From contig OW121743.1 in assembly GCA_933228675.1 (NCBI GenBank), forward strand, positions 14,839,224 to 14,903,223: a DNA stretch of 64,000 nucleotides, read 5' to 3'. Numbering within the stretch: the first letter of the stretch is position 1; every line of letters starts with the position of its first letter. Positions 37,441-52,800 of this stretch are shown piece by piece. The notes below the pieces were generated by a model, which saw only the letters and a program-made list of their open reading frames with translations, searched no databases and had not been told where the DNA came from. The position numbers and the translations under genes are program-made. The DNA is from Stomorhina lunata. Lineage: Eukaryota; Arthropoda; Insecta; Diptera; Rhiniidae.

Positions 37441-37503
37441 TTTGAACAATAGGTTACGCAATATTTGCTTAAAAGTCTGAGTTTTTGATCGATATCGAAT
37501 GTG

Positions 37504-39711
37504 GTCGATTTGGCCCCCAAATTTAGCATAATTTATTTATCATAAATAATTTAATATTTCGAAAATTTCTCTAACCAAAAAAGAACAATTTTATATATCA
37601 AACATTGTAATAATAGGTTCTTCAAACGAATAAATAATTCTTTATTACATTTGAAGATATTAAGCCCTTAATGACTCTTTATACAACTAAATTTTATATT
37701 AAACTAAAATATTTCCTTTTTTAATTTCAGGTAACTTATATTGGAATATTTTTGAAAATGTTGTAAGTTATATATTTATATTTATTTAATATTCAGAAAT
37801 TTCAAGAAAGTACATTTCTTGTTCTTTTAATTAATTATTTTTTGTACAAACAAAATCTTAACACACTTTAATTTACAAAAAAAAATCAATTAAATATTTC
37901 CAACGAATTAGCAGGAATTGGAAATATTTATGTATGAGTGTTATATATAAATCTTTGTGGTGAAAAGTGTGTGAGTGGTTTTTAAACTGTGTAAAAATTC
38001 TTCAAGCATACTTCCAGGTGCTTTCGTATATGTGGCTGTATCGTAAGCAGTAGCAGTACCTTTAGCATAGTTCTGGGTGTTGGTAGTAATATTTAAATAA
38101 CCTCAGCATACTTGGGAAATAAGCGAAAAATATGAAAACCTTAGCATACTTTTAGGTGTTTAAGTGTTATTTATTATAAGTTTAAATATAACAAATAAAT
38201 GGTGTTTTATTTAAATTTTTTTTTTTAAATATATAAAAATTTAAAACCACCGTCAGCCTAAATATTTGTTTTTTTTTTTCATAAAAAGCTTACACGTCTT
38301 ATAACCATTTTTTGCAAGATTTTAAAGTGTTTCCGGGCAAAAAGATTTTATTTTTAAGAAAAATCTTTTTAATTTTTCATGTAACAAAACCGCAAATAAA
38401 ACTGGAGCCATTGCTCCCTAGTACAAAATATTATCTTAATATAAATAAACAATAAAATTTATTAGATTCCTAGGGACTTTGCTGGTACTATTACTTTAGA
38501 CTTCGAAATATTTTTTTTTTGTCTTTATCTACTTCCTCTTTGGTTCCCAAGAGTATAACGAAAAGCAAGAAATTGTGGGGAAGTCAAAAAAAATTTTACA
38601 AAATGTAAGTATATTAACATTTTTGCTAAATGTTCTTAAGACAAAAACCATTAAATCAAACATTTCCTAAAGCTAAAAATATGGAAGTAAAGTCTCTAGT
38701 TTTTTTTTTCTCTTTTTGGTCTTTGTCAAAAAAATTCCTCAAACAAAATGACATGATACCAGGCTCTAGGGTTTTGTTACTTATTGGGACGTGCCTCAAA
38801 TAAGTAGTGGCAAATAATAAAGAATTACTAGACAGAGACTACAACAAAATAAATACAAAAAATAAAAAAATTCACTTTAATGTTATAGTAGAACAAGAGC
38901 CGGCGGGCCTTTAACCTCCTCTGTCTCTTAACAGCTCCTAATTGATGTCTATTTTTGGCCTCTGTGACCTTTTTATTTAGTAATTTTTATTAATTTATCC
39001 TTGTCTTCTTAAAGACCTCCCATTAATTCTTTTCGTCTGCCTCTTTTTTTCCTTTCTAATCTTATCTCTAAATTTGTTTCTAAGGCTAATTGACAAGTGT
39101 TCAGATAATTTAGCTTCAGCCTAAAAGTATGCTCTAACATTTGATGTTTTCAGTTTTAGGCTTGTTTTTTCTGCTTTACTCTCACCATTAATCTTCTCTT
39201 AGCAAAAGTAAAAGACAACAGAAACTCAAGAGCAGAACATTAATATAACTTTTTTGTTTCTTGTTGCTCTCCAGAAACTGTCTTCGGTCTTTCTAAAGAT
39301 TTTTTTTTTGTTTTTTTTTTTGTCCTTATTTTCTTTATTCATTCTTTTAAACATAAAAATATATTTATGGTTTTTTCTTATTAATCTGGTCATTGTTGTT
39401 AATTGAATTCAAATCATTCGACTTCCTAGGAATTTTATTTTATTTAATAGCAGATAATTGCCTTCAAGTGATTATGGATAAATATATTTTTCTGCTTAAG
39501 TTCCAATAAATACATGTCTAGAGGCAGTCAAGAAGACTCCCATCAAAATTAAGCAATTATTCATAATGATTATGTAACAAGTGTTTAACATCACAAGAAA
39601 AAAATGATGAAAAATTGGAAAAGCCATAAAAAGCAAATGAAGACTACGACTTATCCTATGATAGACTATCGTTTAAAATATACATGAGTTCATAGAAGAC
39701 ACTGCAGAGCA
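37504..39711. other. non-repeated AT-rich DNA, no gene seen
   Basis: AGCATACTT motifs recur at about 38008, 38106 and 38142, and inverted at about 39124. No coding pattern or RNA gene is recognised. This DNA separates the outlying block of satellite D from the main array. Confidence 0.6.
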
Positions 39712-42625
39712 ACATATATGTTGCCAAAGTCTTTCTATTCCTTTTCTAAAGGAATTCATATGTTGCTTAAGATTTTCTATTAAAAATCATATGTTGCTAA
39801 GGATTTTTTAAAGAAAATCATATGTCGCCAGATTTTCTGTAGAAAATTATATGTTGCAAATGGTTTTCTGTAGAAAATTATATGTTGCAAAAGGTTTTCT
39901 ATAGAAAATCAAATGTTGCCAAAGATTTTCTAAAGAAAATCATATGTTGTCAAATATTTCAACAGAACATCATATGTTGCTAAAGACTTTCTATAAAAAA
40001 TCAAATGTTGCACAAAATTTTTCTATTGAAAATCTCAAGTTGCCAAAGATTTTCTATAGAAAATCATATGTTGTTAAAGATTTTTTATAGAAAACCATAT
40101 ATTGCCAAATATTTTCGATAGAAAATTATATGTTGCCAAAAATTTAAACATAAAATGTCAAAGATTTCAACAGAAATCCATATGTTGCTTAAGATTTTCT
40201 ACACAAAATCATATGTTGCCAAGGGTTTTCTATTAAAAATCATAAGTTTCTATAGAGATGTAAATGTTGCCAAAGGTTTTCTATTAAAAATCATAAGTTG
40301 CCAAAGGTTTTCTGTAGAAAATCATATGTTGCTAAAGATATTTTAAAGAAAACAATATGTTGCCAAAGACTATCTGAAGAAAATGATATGTTGTTAAAGA
40401 TTTTCTATAGAAAATCATATGTTGTTAATTATTTTCTATAGAAAGTCATATGTTGCTTAAGAGTTTTTATAGAAAATCATATGTTGCCAAAGATTTTCAA
40501 TAGAAAGTCATATGTTGTCAAAACTTTTCTATAAAAAAATCAAATGTGGCCAAAATTTTTCTATTGAAAATCATAAGTTTCCAAAGATTTTCTATAGAAA
40601 ATCATATCTTGCTAAAGATTTTTTATAGAAAATCATATTTTGCCAAAGATTTTCGATAGAAAATCATATGTTGCCAAAGATTTCAATATAAGATATCAAA
40701 GATTTCAATAGAAACTCATGTGTTGCCAACGATTTTCTACACAAAATGATATGTTGCCAAGGGTTTTCTATTAAAAATCATAAGTTGCCAAAGGTTTTTT
40801 ATAGAAAAGTAAACGTAGCCAAAGGTCTTCTACTAAAAATCATAAGTTGCCAAGGATTTTCTGAAGAAAATCATATGTTGCAAAAGATTTTCTATAGAAA
40901 ACCATATGTTGCCAAAGATTTTCAATAGAACATCATATGTTGCCATATGTTTTCTATTAAAAATCATAAGTTGTCGAAGATTATCTATACAAAATCTTAT
41001 TTTGACAAAGATTTTCTATTTACAATCATAAGTTGCCAAAGATTGTCTATAGAAAATCTTATGTTGCCAAAGATTTTCTATAGAAAATCATATGTTACTT
41101 AAGATTTTTCGTATCAAATCACATACTGCTAATAATTTTTTAAAGATTGTCATATATTGTCAAAGATTTTCTATAGAAAATCATATGCTGCCAAATATTT
41201 CCTATAGAAAATCATATGTTAACAAAGATTTTCTACAGAAAAATCATATGTTGCCCAAGATTTTCTAAAGAAAATAATATGTTGCCAAAGAATTTCTATA
41301 GAAAATCATATGTTGCCAAAGATTCTCAATAGAAAATCAAATGTTTCTAAATATTTTTCATAGAAAATCATATGTTGCCAAACATTTTCTATAGAAAATC
41401 ATATGTTGCCAAAGATTTTCTATAGAAAATCGTATGTTGCCAAAGATTTTCTATAGAAAGTCATTTGTTGCTAATTTTAAAGATATGTTTCTAACAATTT
41501 TTAATTGAAAATCATATATTGCCAATCACTTTTTATCGAAAATTATATGTTGCCAAAGGTTTTCTAATAAAAATTATAAGGTACCAAAGATTTCAATATA
41601 AAATGTCAAAGATTTTAATAAAAATTCATATGTTGCCAAAGATTTTCTATGTAAAATCATATGTTGCCAAAGGTTGCAAATGATTTTTTAAAAATAATCA
41701 TATATTGCAAACGATTTTTAGTCAAAAATGATATATTGTTAAAGATTTACTATAGAAAATTTTATGTTGCCAAAGGCTTTATATTGCAAATTATAAGTTG
41801 AAAAGGTTTTCTATAGAAAATCATATGTTGCTAAAAAATTTTATATAGAAAATCATATATTGAAAAGATTTTTATCAAAAAGTATATGTTGCCAAAGATT
41901 TGCAATATAAAATCAAATGTTGCCAAAGAAATTCAATAGCAAATCATATGTTGCTAAAGATTTTCTAAAGAGAATAATATATTGTCATGGATCTTCTATA
42001 CAAAATCAAATGTTTTCAAAGTCTTTCAATAGAAAGTCATATGTTGCCAAAGATTTGCTTTAGAAAGTCCTATGTTGCTAAAGATTTTTTGTAGAAAATC
42101 ATATGTTGCCAAAGAGTTTGTATAGAAAATCATATATTGCCAAAGACTTTATACAAAAAATCATATGTTGCCAAAGATTTTCTATAAAAAAATATATGTT
42201 GCCAAAGAAAAGCCATAAAAAATGTATGCTGCCTATGATTTTCTATTGAAAATCATATGTTGACATAGGTTGTTAATAGAAAATCATATGTTCCTAAATA
42301 CTTTCTATAGAAAATTATATGTTGCCAAAATTTTTCAATTTAAAATCATAAGTTGCCAAAGATTTCCTGTAGGAAATCATATGTCGCCAAAGATTTTCCA
42401 TAGAAAATCATATGTTGCCAAAGATTATCTGTAGAAAATCATATGTTGCCAAAGATTTTCTACAGATAATATTATGTTCCTAAATATTTTGTAAATAAAA
42501 TCAAATGTTGCTAATGATTATTTAATAATAATTATATGTTGCCAATTATTTGTTATTAAGTATCATATATTGATTACCATTTTCCAAAAAAAATAATATG
42601 CTTCCAAAGATTTTATTAATTTTGT
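39712..42625 (+). repeat. 31-bp satellite D, main array, about 90 diverged units
   Basis: The consensus is TTTTCTATAGAAAA plus TCATATGTTGCCAAAGA. Units are more diverged than in A or B. Changes include TTTTCTAAAG, TTTTCTATTG, loss of a few bases and occasional half units (about 41470-41490 and 41665-41690). Both ends fade into degenerate units. A 226-bp higher-order block is visible twice near the left end. Confidence 0.95.
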
Positions 42626-43817
42626 TAATAAAATTCAATAATCGATTGTATAATTGTTAGACTGAACTGAACAAGTTTGATCAAAAAAGTGTTCCTAAAG
42701 AAAGATACTAAAAAATTGCATAATAAATTATCTCTTGTGTCTCTTCTATATTTAATTATCGCTATGTTGTCTCTATGACTAGAAAAATGTCTAGAAAGAT
42801 GACTAGAGCTATGACTATGTTAGCCATAATCACCTTAACCCTAAACTTTTTGGCTGCCCCTGTTCATTAGTATTTCAAACACATGTAACATACATTTCAT
42901 AATAATATTTGTTAATATCCCGTTCCGGCGTGTGGGAGTAACTGTTTCCTGTTTGTGGGTGTACTAGTATTAACTGTAAATATATATTTATGGTTTATTC
43001 AAGCACTATCAAGCATAGAAAATTAATCATGTTTAATGATGTGGTTTAAGTATCCAAATGAATTTGTGTTCTCGACACTCATTATTTCTTCCACTTCTTT
43101 AGTTAAATATTTGTGGTCAGTTAGAGCTTATGACAAACTATAAATTTGCTTAAAATTTCCAAAAAGGAAAACTATGGTTTCGGTTGCAGAATGAATTCTA
43201 CAAATGTTAAAAGTTTTTAATTTGAAATTATCTATCAATGATATCAATTCAGTTTTTGGGTTTCTTAAATTGGACATCATGCCCTGGGGATGAATGTCAG
43301 ACAAATAAGATTAATGTTAGATTATTGTCGTAACATTTGTAGAAAGGTTTCGGCTTCTGAGGGTAAGGGATGTTACAAATAATTCAAACATTTGACATTT
43401 TATCAAGTTTTGGTTAAGGAAAGGATTTCAAATGTTATACAAAGTTCAACAAAACCCCTAAAACATGGTTTAAGCCACAATATATAGTTTGTGGTGCTAT
43501 GAGCAGGAAACACAAAAAACAACTTTTTCATTTTACCTTTAGGTGACTAGAACAAAATTTCAAACTTTTTTTTCAAAAATGTATAGAACATGTTAAGTTC
43601 ATGTTTTCTGTGTCCTTGTTTTTGTAACACTTTTCTCTAAATTTTCAAATAAAATTTATGTGGTAGTGTTTGAAAATAGATATTGATTTTTGTGTTTTAT
43701 TATGGACAAAACAGAAAAAAATAAAACCATTATTCATGTTTTTCCTCAGATATTTTGCTTAAGTAGTGCAATGAGTTTAAGAGGTGACAGCAGGCAGTTC
43801 GAAGCATTAGTAATAGT
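42626..43817. other. non-repeated AT-rich DNA, no gene seen
   Basis: I see no gene, RNA or repeat of note. GTCGTAACATTTG at about 43329 and ATGTTACAAAT at about 43368 form a weak inverted pair. Confidence 0.6.
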
Positions 43818-46800
43818 ATAAGTATTAGTATTAGTATTAGTATTAGTATTAGTATTAGTATTAGTATTAGTATTAGTATTAGTATTAGTATTAGTATTAG
43901 TATTAGTATTAGTATTAGTATTAGTATTAGTATTAGTATTAGTATTAGTATTAGTATTAGTATTAGTATTAGTATTAGTATTAGTATTAGTATTAGTATT
44001 AGTATTAGTATTAGTATTAGTATTAGTATTAGTATTAGTATTAGTATTAGTATTAGTATTAGTATTAGTATTAGTATTAGTATTAGTATTAGTATTAGTA
44101 TTAGTATTAGTATTAGTATTAGTATTAGTATTAGTATTAGTATTAGTATTAGTATTAGTATTAGTATTAGTATTAGTATTAGTATTAGTATTAGTATTAG
44201 TATTAGTATTAGTATTAGTATTAGTATTAGTATTAGTATTAGTATTAGTATTAGTATTAGTATTAGTATTAGTATTAGTATTAGTATTAGTATTAGTATT
44301 AGTATTAGTATTAGTATTAGTATTAGTATTAGTATTAGTATTAGTATTAGTATTAGTATTAGTATTAGTATTAGTATTAGTATTAGTATTAGTATTAGTA
44401 TTAGTATTAGTATTAGTATTAGTATTAGTATTAGTATTAGTATTAGTATTAGTATTAGTATTAGTATTAGTATTAGTATTAGTATTAGTATTAGTATTAG
44501 TATTAGTATTAGTATTAGTATTAGTATTAGTATTAGTATTAGTATTAGTATTAGTATTAGTATTAGTATTAGTATTAGTATTAGTATTAGTATTAGTATT
44601 AGTATTAGTATTAGTATTAGTATTAGTATTAGTATTAGTATTAGTATTAGTATTAGTATTAGTATTAGTATTAGTATTAGTATTAGTATTAGTATTAGTA
44701 TTAGTATTAGTATTAGTATTAGTATTAGTATTAGTATTAGTATTAGTATTAGTATTAGTATTAGTATTAGTATTAGTATTAGTATTAGTATTAGTATTAG
44801 TATTAGTATTAGTATTAGTATTAGTATTAGTATTAGTATTAGTATTAGTATTAGTATTAGTATTAGTATTAGTATTAGTATTAGTATTAGTATTAGTATT
44901 AGTATTAGTATTAGTATTAGTATTAGTATTAGTATTAGTATTAGTATTAGTATTAGTATTAGTATTAGTATTAGTATTAGTATTAGTATTAGTATTAGTA
45001 TTAGTATTAGTATTAGTATTAGTATTAGTATTAGTATTAGTATTAGTATTAGTATTAGTATTAGTATTAGTATTAGTATTAGTATTAGTATTAGTATTAG
45101 TATTAGTATTAGTATTAGTATTAGTATTAGTATTAGTATTAGTATTAGTATTAGTATTAGTATTAGTATTAGTATTAGTATTAGTATTAGTATTAGTATT
45201 AGTATTAGTATTAGTATTAGTATTAGTATTAGTATTAGTATTAGTATTAGTATTAGTATTAGTATTAGTATTAGTATTAGTATTAGTATTAGTATTAGTA
45301 TTAGTATTAGTATTAGTATTAGTATTAGTATTAGTATTAGTATTAGTATTAGTATTAGTATTAGTATTAGTATTAGTATTAGTATTAGTATTAGTATTAG
45401 TATTAGTATTAGTATTAGTATTAGTATTAGTATTAGTATTAGTATTAGTATTAGTATTAGTATTAGTATTAGTATTAGTATTAGTATTAGTATTAGTATT
45501 AGTATTAGTATTAGTATTAGTATTAGTATTAGTATTAGTATTAGTATTAGTATTAGTATTAGTATTAGTATTAGTATTAGTATTAGTATTAGTATTAGTA
45601 TTAGTATTAGTATTAGTATTAGTATTAGTATTAGTATTAGTATTAGTATTAGTATTAGTATTAGTATTAGTATTAGTATTAGTATTAGTATTAGTATTAG
45701 TATTAGTATTAGTATTAGTATTAGTATTAGTATTAGTATTAGTATTAGTATTAGTATTAGTATTAGTATTAGTATTAGTATTAGTATTAGTATTAGTATT
45801 AGTATTAGTATTAGTATTAGTATTAGTATTAGTATTAGTATTAGTATTAGTATTAGTATTAGTATTAGTATTAGTATTAGTATTAGTATTAGTATTAGTA
45901 TTAGTATTAGTATTAGTATTAGTATTAGTATTAGTATTAGTATTAGTATTAGTATTAGTATTAGTATTAGTATTAGTATTAGTATTAGTATTAGTATTAG
46001 TATTAGTATTAGTATTAGTATTAGTATTAGTATTAGTATTAGTATTAGTATTAGTATTAGTATTAGTATTAGTATTAGTATTAGTATTAGTATTAGTATT
46101 AGTATTAGTATTAGTATTAGTATTAGTATTAGTATTAGTATTAGTATTAGTATTAGTATTAGTATTAGTATTAGTATTAGTATTAGTATTAGTATTAGTA
46201 TTAGTATTAGTATTAGTATTAGTATTAGTATTAGTATTAGTATTAGTATTAGTATTAGTATTAGTATTAGTATTAGTATTAGTATTAGTATTAGTATTAG
46301 TATTAGTATTAGTATTAGTATTAGTATTAGTATTAGTATTAGTATTAGTATTAGTATTAGTATTAGTATTAGTATTAGTATTAGTATTAGTATTAGTATT
46401 AGTATTAGTATTAGTATTAGTATTAGTATTAGTATTAGTATTAGTATTAGTATTAGTATTAGTATTAGTATTAGTATTAGTATTAGTATTAGTATTAGTA
46501 TTAGTATTAGTATTAGTATTAGTATTAGTATTAGTATTAGTATTAGTATTAGTATTAGTATTAGTATTAGTATTAGTATTAGTATTAGTATTAGTATTAG
46601 TATTAGTATTAGTATTAGTATTAGTATTAGTATTAGTATTAGTATTAGTATTAGTATTAGTATTAGTATTAGTATTAGTATTAGTATTAGTATTAGTATT
46701 AGTATTAGTATTAGTATTAGTATTAGTATTAGTATTAGTATTAGTATTAGTATTAGTATTAGTATTAGTATTAGTATTAGTATTAGTATTAGTATTAGTA

Positions 46801-49800
46801 TTAGTATTAGTATTAGTATTAGTATTAGTATTAGTATTAGTATTAGTATTAGTATTAGTATTAGTATTAGTATTAGTATTAGTATTAGTATTAGTATTAG
46901 TATTAGTATTAGTATTAGTATTAGTATTAGTATTAGTATTAGTATTAGTATTAGTATTAGTATTAGTATTAGTATTAGTATTAGTATTAGTATTAGTATT
47001 AGTATTAGTATTAGTATTAGTATTAGTATTAGTATTAGTATTAGTATTAGTATTAGTATTAGTATTAGTATTAGTATTAGTATTAGTATTAGTATTAGTA
47101 TTAGTATTAGTATTAGTATTAGTATTAGTATTAGTATTAGTATTAGTATTAGTATTAGTATTAGTATTAGTATTAGTATTAGTATTAGTATTAGTATTAG
47201 TATTAGTATTAGTATTAGTATTAGTATTAGTATTAGTATTAGTATTAGTATTAGTATTAGTATTAGTATTAGTATTAGTATTAGTATTAGTATTAGTATT
47301 AGTATTAGTATTAGTATTAGTATTAGTATTAGTATTAGTATTAGTATTAGTATTAGTATTAGTATTAGTATTAGTATTAGTATTAGTATTAGTATTAGTA
47401 TTAGTATTAGTATTAGTATTAGTATTAGTATTAGTATTAGTATTAGTATTAGTATTAGTATTAGTATTAGTATTAGTATTAGTATTAGTATTAGTATTAG
47501 TATTAGTATTAGTATTAGTATTAGTATTAGTATTAGTATTAGTATTAGTATTAGTATTAGTATTAGTATTAGTATTAGTATTAGTATTAGTATTAGTATT
47601 AGTATTAGTATTAGTATTAGTATTAGTATTAGTATTAGTATTAGTATTAGTATTAGTATTAGTATTAGTATTAGTATTAGTATTAGTATTAGTATTAGTA
47701 TTAGTATTAGTATTAGTATTAGTATTAGTATTAGTATTAGTATTAGTATTAGTATTAGTATTAGTATTAGTATTAGTATTAGTATTAGTATTAGTATTAG
47801 TATTAGTATTAGTATTAGTATTAGTATTAGTATTAGTATTAGTATTAGTATTAGTATTAGTATTAGTATTAGTATTAGTATTAGTATTAGTATTAGTATT
47901 AGTATTAGTATTAGTATTAGTATTAGTATTAGTATTAGTATTAGTATTAGTATTAGTATTAGTATTAGTATTAGTATTAGTATTAGTATTAGTATTAGTA
48001 TTAGTATTAGTATTAGTATTAGTATTAGTATTAGTATTAGTATTAGTATTAGTATTAGTATTAGTATTAGTATTAGTATTAGTATTAGTATTAGTATTAG
48101 TATTAGTATTAGTATTAGTATTAGTATTAGTATTAGTATTAGTATTAGTATTAGTATTAGTATTAGTATTAGTATTAGTATTAGTATTAGTATTAGTATT
48201 AGTATTAGTATTAGTATTAGTATTAGTATTAGTATTAGTATTAGTATTAGTATTAGTATTAGTATTAGTATTAGTATTAGTATTAGTATTAGTATTAGTA
48301 TTAGTATTAGTATTAGTATTAGTATTAGTATTAGTATTAGTATTAGTATTAGTATTAGTATTAGTATTAGTATTAGTATTAGTATTAGTATTAGTATTAG
48401 TATTAGTATTAGTATTAGTATTAGTATTAGTATTAGTATTAGTATTAGTATTAGTATTAGTATTAGTATTAGTATTAGTATTAGTATTAGTATTAGTATT
48501 AGTATTAGTATTAGTATTAGTATTAGTATTAGTATTAGTATTAGTATTAGTATTAGTATTAGTATTAGTATTAGTATTAGTATTAGTATTAGTATTAGTA
48601 TTAGTATTAGTATTAGTATTAGTATTAGTATTAGTATTAGTATTAGTATTAGTATTAGTATTAGTATTAGTATTAGTATTAGTATTAGTATTAGTATTAG
48701 TATTAGTATTAGTATTAGTATTAGTATTAGTATTAGTATTAGTATTAGTATTAGTATTAGTATTAGTATTAGTATTAGTATTAGTATTAGTATTAGTATT
48801 AGTATTAGTATTAGTATTAGTATTAGTATTAGTATTAGTATTAGTATTAGTATTAGTATTAGTATTAGTATTAGTATTAGTATTAGTATTAGTATTAGTA
48901 TTAGTATTAGTATTAGTATTAGTATTAGTATTAGTATTAGTATTAGTATTAGTATTAGTATTAGTATTAGTATTAGTATTAGTATTAGTATTAGTATTAG
49001 TATTAGTATTAGTATTAGTATTAGTATTAGTATTAGTATTAGTATTAGTATTAGTATTAGTATTAGTATTAGTATTAGTATTAGTATTAGTATTAGTATT
49101 AGTATTAGTATTAGTATTAGTATTAGTATTAGTATTAGTATTAGTATTAGTATTAGTATTAGTATTAGTATTAGTATTAGTATTAGTATTAGTATTAGTA
49201 TTAGTATTAGTATTAGTATTAGTATTAGTATTAGTATTAGTATTAGTATTAGTATTAGTATTAGTATTAGTATTAGTATTAGTATTAGTATTAGTATTAG
49301 TATTAGTATTAGTATTAGTATTAGTATTAGTATTAGTATTAGTATTAGTATTAGTATTAGTATTAGTATTAGTATTAGTATTAGTATTAGTATTAGTATT
49401 AGTATTAGTATTAGTATTAGTATTAGTATTAGTATTAGTATTAGTATTAGTATTAGTATTAGTATTAGTATTAGTATTAGTATTAGTATTAGTATTAGTA
49501 TTAGTATTAGTATTAGTATTAGTATTAGTATTAGTATTAGTATTAGTATTAGTATTAGTATTAGTATTAGTATTAGTATTAGTATTAGTATTAGTATTAG
49601 TATTAGTATTAGTATTAGTATTAGTATTAGTATTAGTATTAGTATTAGTATTAGTATTAGTATTAGTATTAGTATTAGTATTAGTATTAGTATTAGTATT
49701 AGTATTAGTATTAGTATTAGTATTAGTATTAGTATTAGTATTAGTATTAGTATTAGTATTAGTATTAGTATTAGTATTAGTATTAGTATTAGTATTAGTA

Positions 49801-52800
49801 TTAGTATTAGTATTAGTATTAGTATTAGTATTAGTATTAGTATTAGTATTAGTATTAGTATTAGTATTAGTATTAGTATTAGTATTAGTATTAGTATTAG
49901 TATTAGTATTAGTATTAGTATTAGTATTAGTATTAGTATTAGTATTAGTATTAGTATTAGTATTAGTATTAGTATTAGTATTAGTATTAGTATTAGTATT
50001 AGTATTAGTATTAGTATTAGTATTAGTATTAGTATTAGTATTAGTATTAGTATTAGTATTAGTATTAGTATTAGTATTAGTATTAGTATTAGTATTAGTA
50101 TTAGTATTAGTATTAGTATTAGTATTAGTATTAGTATTAGTATTAGTATTAGTATTAGTATTAGTATTAGTATTAGTATTAGTATTAGTATTAGTATTAG
50201 TATTAGTATTAGTATTAGTATTAGTATTAGTATTAGTATTAGTATTAGTATTAGTATTAGTATTAGTATTAGTATTAGTATTAGTATTAGTATTAGTATT
50301 AGTATTAGTATTAGTATTAGTATTAGTATTAGTATTAGTATTAGTATTAGTATTAGTATTAGTATTAGTATTAGTATTAGTATTAGTATTAGTATTAGTA
50401 TTAGTATTAGTATTAGTATTAGTATTAGTATTAGTATTAGTATTAGTATTAGTATTAGTATTAGTATTAGTATTAGTATTAGTATTAGTATTAGTATTAG
50501 TATTAGTATTAGTATTAGTATTAGTATTAGTATTAGTATTAGTATTAGTATTAGTATTAGTATTAGTATTAGTATTAGTATTAGTATTAGTATTAGTATT
50601 AGTATTAGTATTAGTATTAGTATTAGTATTAGTATTAGTATTAGTATTAGTATTAGTATTAGTATTAGTATTAGTATTAGTATTAGTATTAGTATTAGTA
50701 TTAGTATTAGTATTAGTATTAGTATTAGTATTAGTATTAGTATTAGTATTAGTATTAGTATTAGTATTAGTATTAGTATTAGTATTAGTATTAGTATTAG
50801 TATTAGTATTAGTATTAGTATTAGTATTAGTATTAGTATTAGTATTAGTATTAGTATTAGTATTAGTATTAGTATTAGTATTAGTATTAGTATTAGTATT
50901 AGTATTAGTATTAGTATTAGTATTAGTATTAGTATTAGTATTAGTATTAGTATTAGTATTAGTATTAGTATTAGTATTAGTATTAGTATTAGTATTAGTA
51001 TTAGTATTAGTATTAGTATTAGTATTAGTATTAGTATTAGTATTAGTATTAGTATTAGTATTAGTATTAGTATTAGTATTAGTATTAGTATTAGTATTAG
51101 TATTAGTATTAGTATTAGTATTAGTATTAGTATTAGTATTAGTATTAGTATTAGTATTAGTATTAGTATTAGTATTAGTATTAGTATTAGTATTAGTATT
51201 AGTATTAGTATTAGTATTAGTATTAGTATTAGTATTAGTATTAGTATTAGTATTAGTATTAGTATTAGTATTAGTATTAGTATTAGTATTAGTATTAGTA
51301 TTAGTATTAGTATTAGTATTAGTATTAGTATTAGTATTAGTATTAGTATTAGTATTAGTATTAGTATTAGTATTAGTATTAGTATTAGTATTAGTATTAG
51401 TATTAGTATTAGTATTAGTATTAGTATTAGTATTAGTATTAGTATTAGTATTAGTATTAGTATTAGTATTAGTATTAGTATTAGTATTAGTATTAGTATT
51501 AGTATTAGTATTAGTATTAGTATTAGTATTAGTATTAGTATTAGTATTAGTATTAGTATTAGTATTAGTATTAGTATTAGTATTAGTATTAGTATTAGTA
51601 TTAGTATTAGTATTAGTATTAGTATTAGTATTAGTATTAGTATTAGTATTAGTATTAGTATTAGTATTAGTATTAGTATTAGTATTAGTATTAGTATTAG
51701 TATTAGTATTAGTATTAGTATTAGTATTAGTATTAGTATTAGTATTAGTATTAGTATTAGTATTAGTATTAGTATTAGTATTAGTATTAGTATTAGTATT
51801 AGTATTAGTATTAGTATTAGTATTAGTATTAGTATTAGTATTAGTATTAGTATTAGTATTAGTATTAGTATTAGTATTAGTATTAGTATTAGTATTAGTA
51901 TTAGTATTAGTATTAGTATTAGTATTAGTATTAGTATTAGTATTAGTATTAGTATTAGTATTAGTATTAGTATTAGTATTAGTATTAGTATTAGTATTAG
52001 TATTAGTATTAGTATTAGTATTAGTATTAGTATTAGTATTAGTATTAGTATTAGTATTAGTATTAGTATTAGTATTAGTATTAGTATTAGTATTAGTATT
52101 AGTATTAGTATTAGTATTAGTATTAGTATTAGTATTAGTATTAGTATTAGTATTAGTATTAGTATTAGTATTAGTATTAGTATTAGTATTAGTATTAGTA
52201 TTAGTATTAGTATTAGTATTAGTATTAGTATTAGTATTAGTATTAGTATTAGTATTAGTATTAGTATTAGTATTAGTATTAGTATTAGTATTAGTATTAG
52301 TATTAGTATTAGTATTAGTATTAGTATTAGTATTAGTATTAGTATTAGTATTAGTATTAGTATTAGTATTAGTATTAGTATTAGTATTAGTATTAGTATT
52401 AGTATTAGTATTAGTATTAGTATTAGTATTAGTATTAGTATTAGTATTAGTATTAGTATTAGTATTAGTATTAGTATTAGTATTAGTATTAGTATTAGTA
52501 TTAGTATTAGTATTAGTATTAGTATTAGTATTAGTATTAGTATTAGTATTAGTATTAGTATTAGTATTAGTATTAGTATTAGTATTAGTATTAGTATTAG
52601 TATTAGTATTAGTATTAGTATTAGTATTAGTATTAGTATTAGTATTAGTATTAGTATTAGTATTAGTATTAGTATTAGTATTAGTATTAGTATTAGTATT
52701 AGTATTAGTATTAGTATTAGTATTAGTATTAGTATTAGTATTAGTATTAGTATTAGTATTAGTATTAGTATTAGTATTAGTATTAGTATTAGTATTAGTA

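Larger units (their letters stand above)
35966..37503 (+). mobile_element. dispersed element with CGATATCGA inverted ends
   Basis: CATTCGATATCGATCAAA (35976-35993) and its exact reverse complement (37484-37501) face each other 1.5 kb apart. The left 70 bases also match 14476-14545 in reverse complement, including the AGCATACTTTTAG subterminal motif. Between the ends lie about 830 bp of unrecognised AT-rich sequence, LTR-like copy 2, and a short block of satellite D. No coding domain is recognised. It may be a composite of nested insertions and not one element. Confidence 0.5.
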
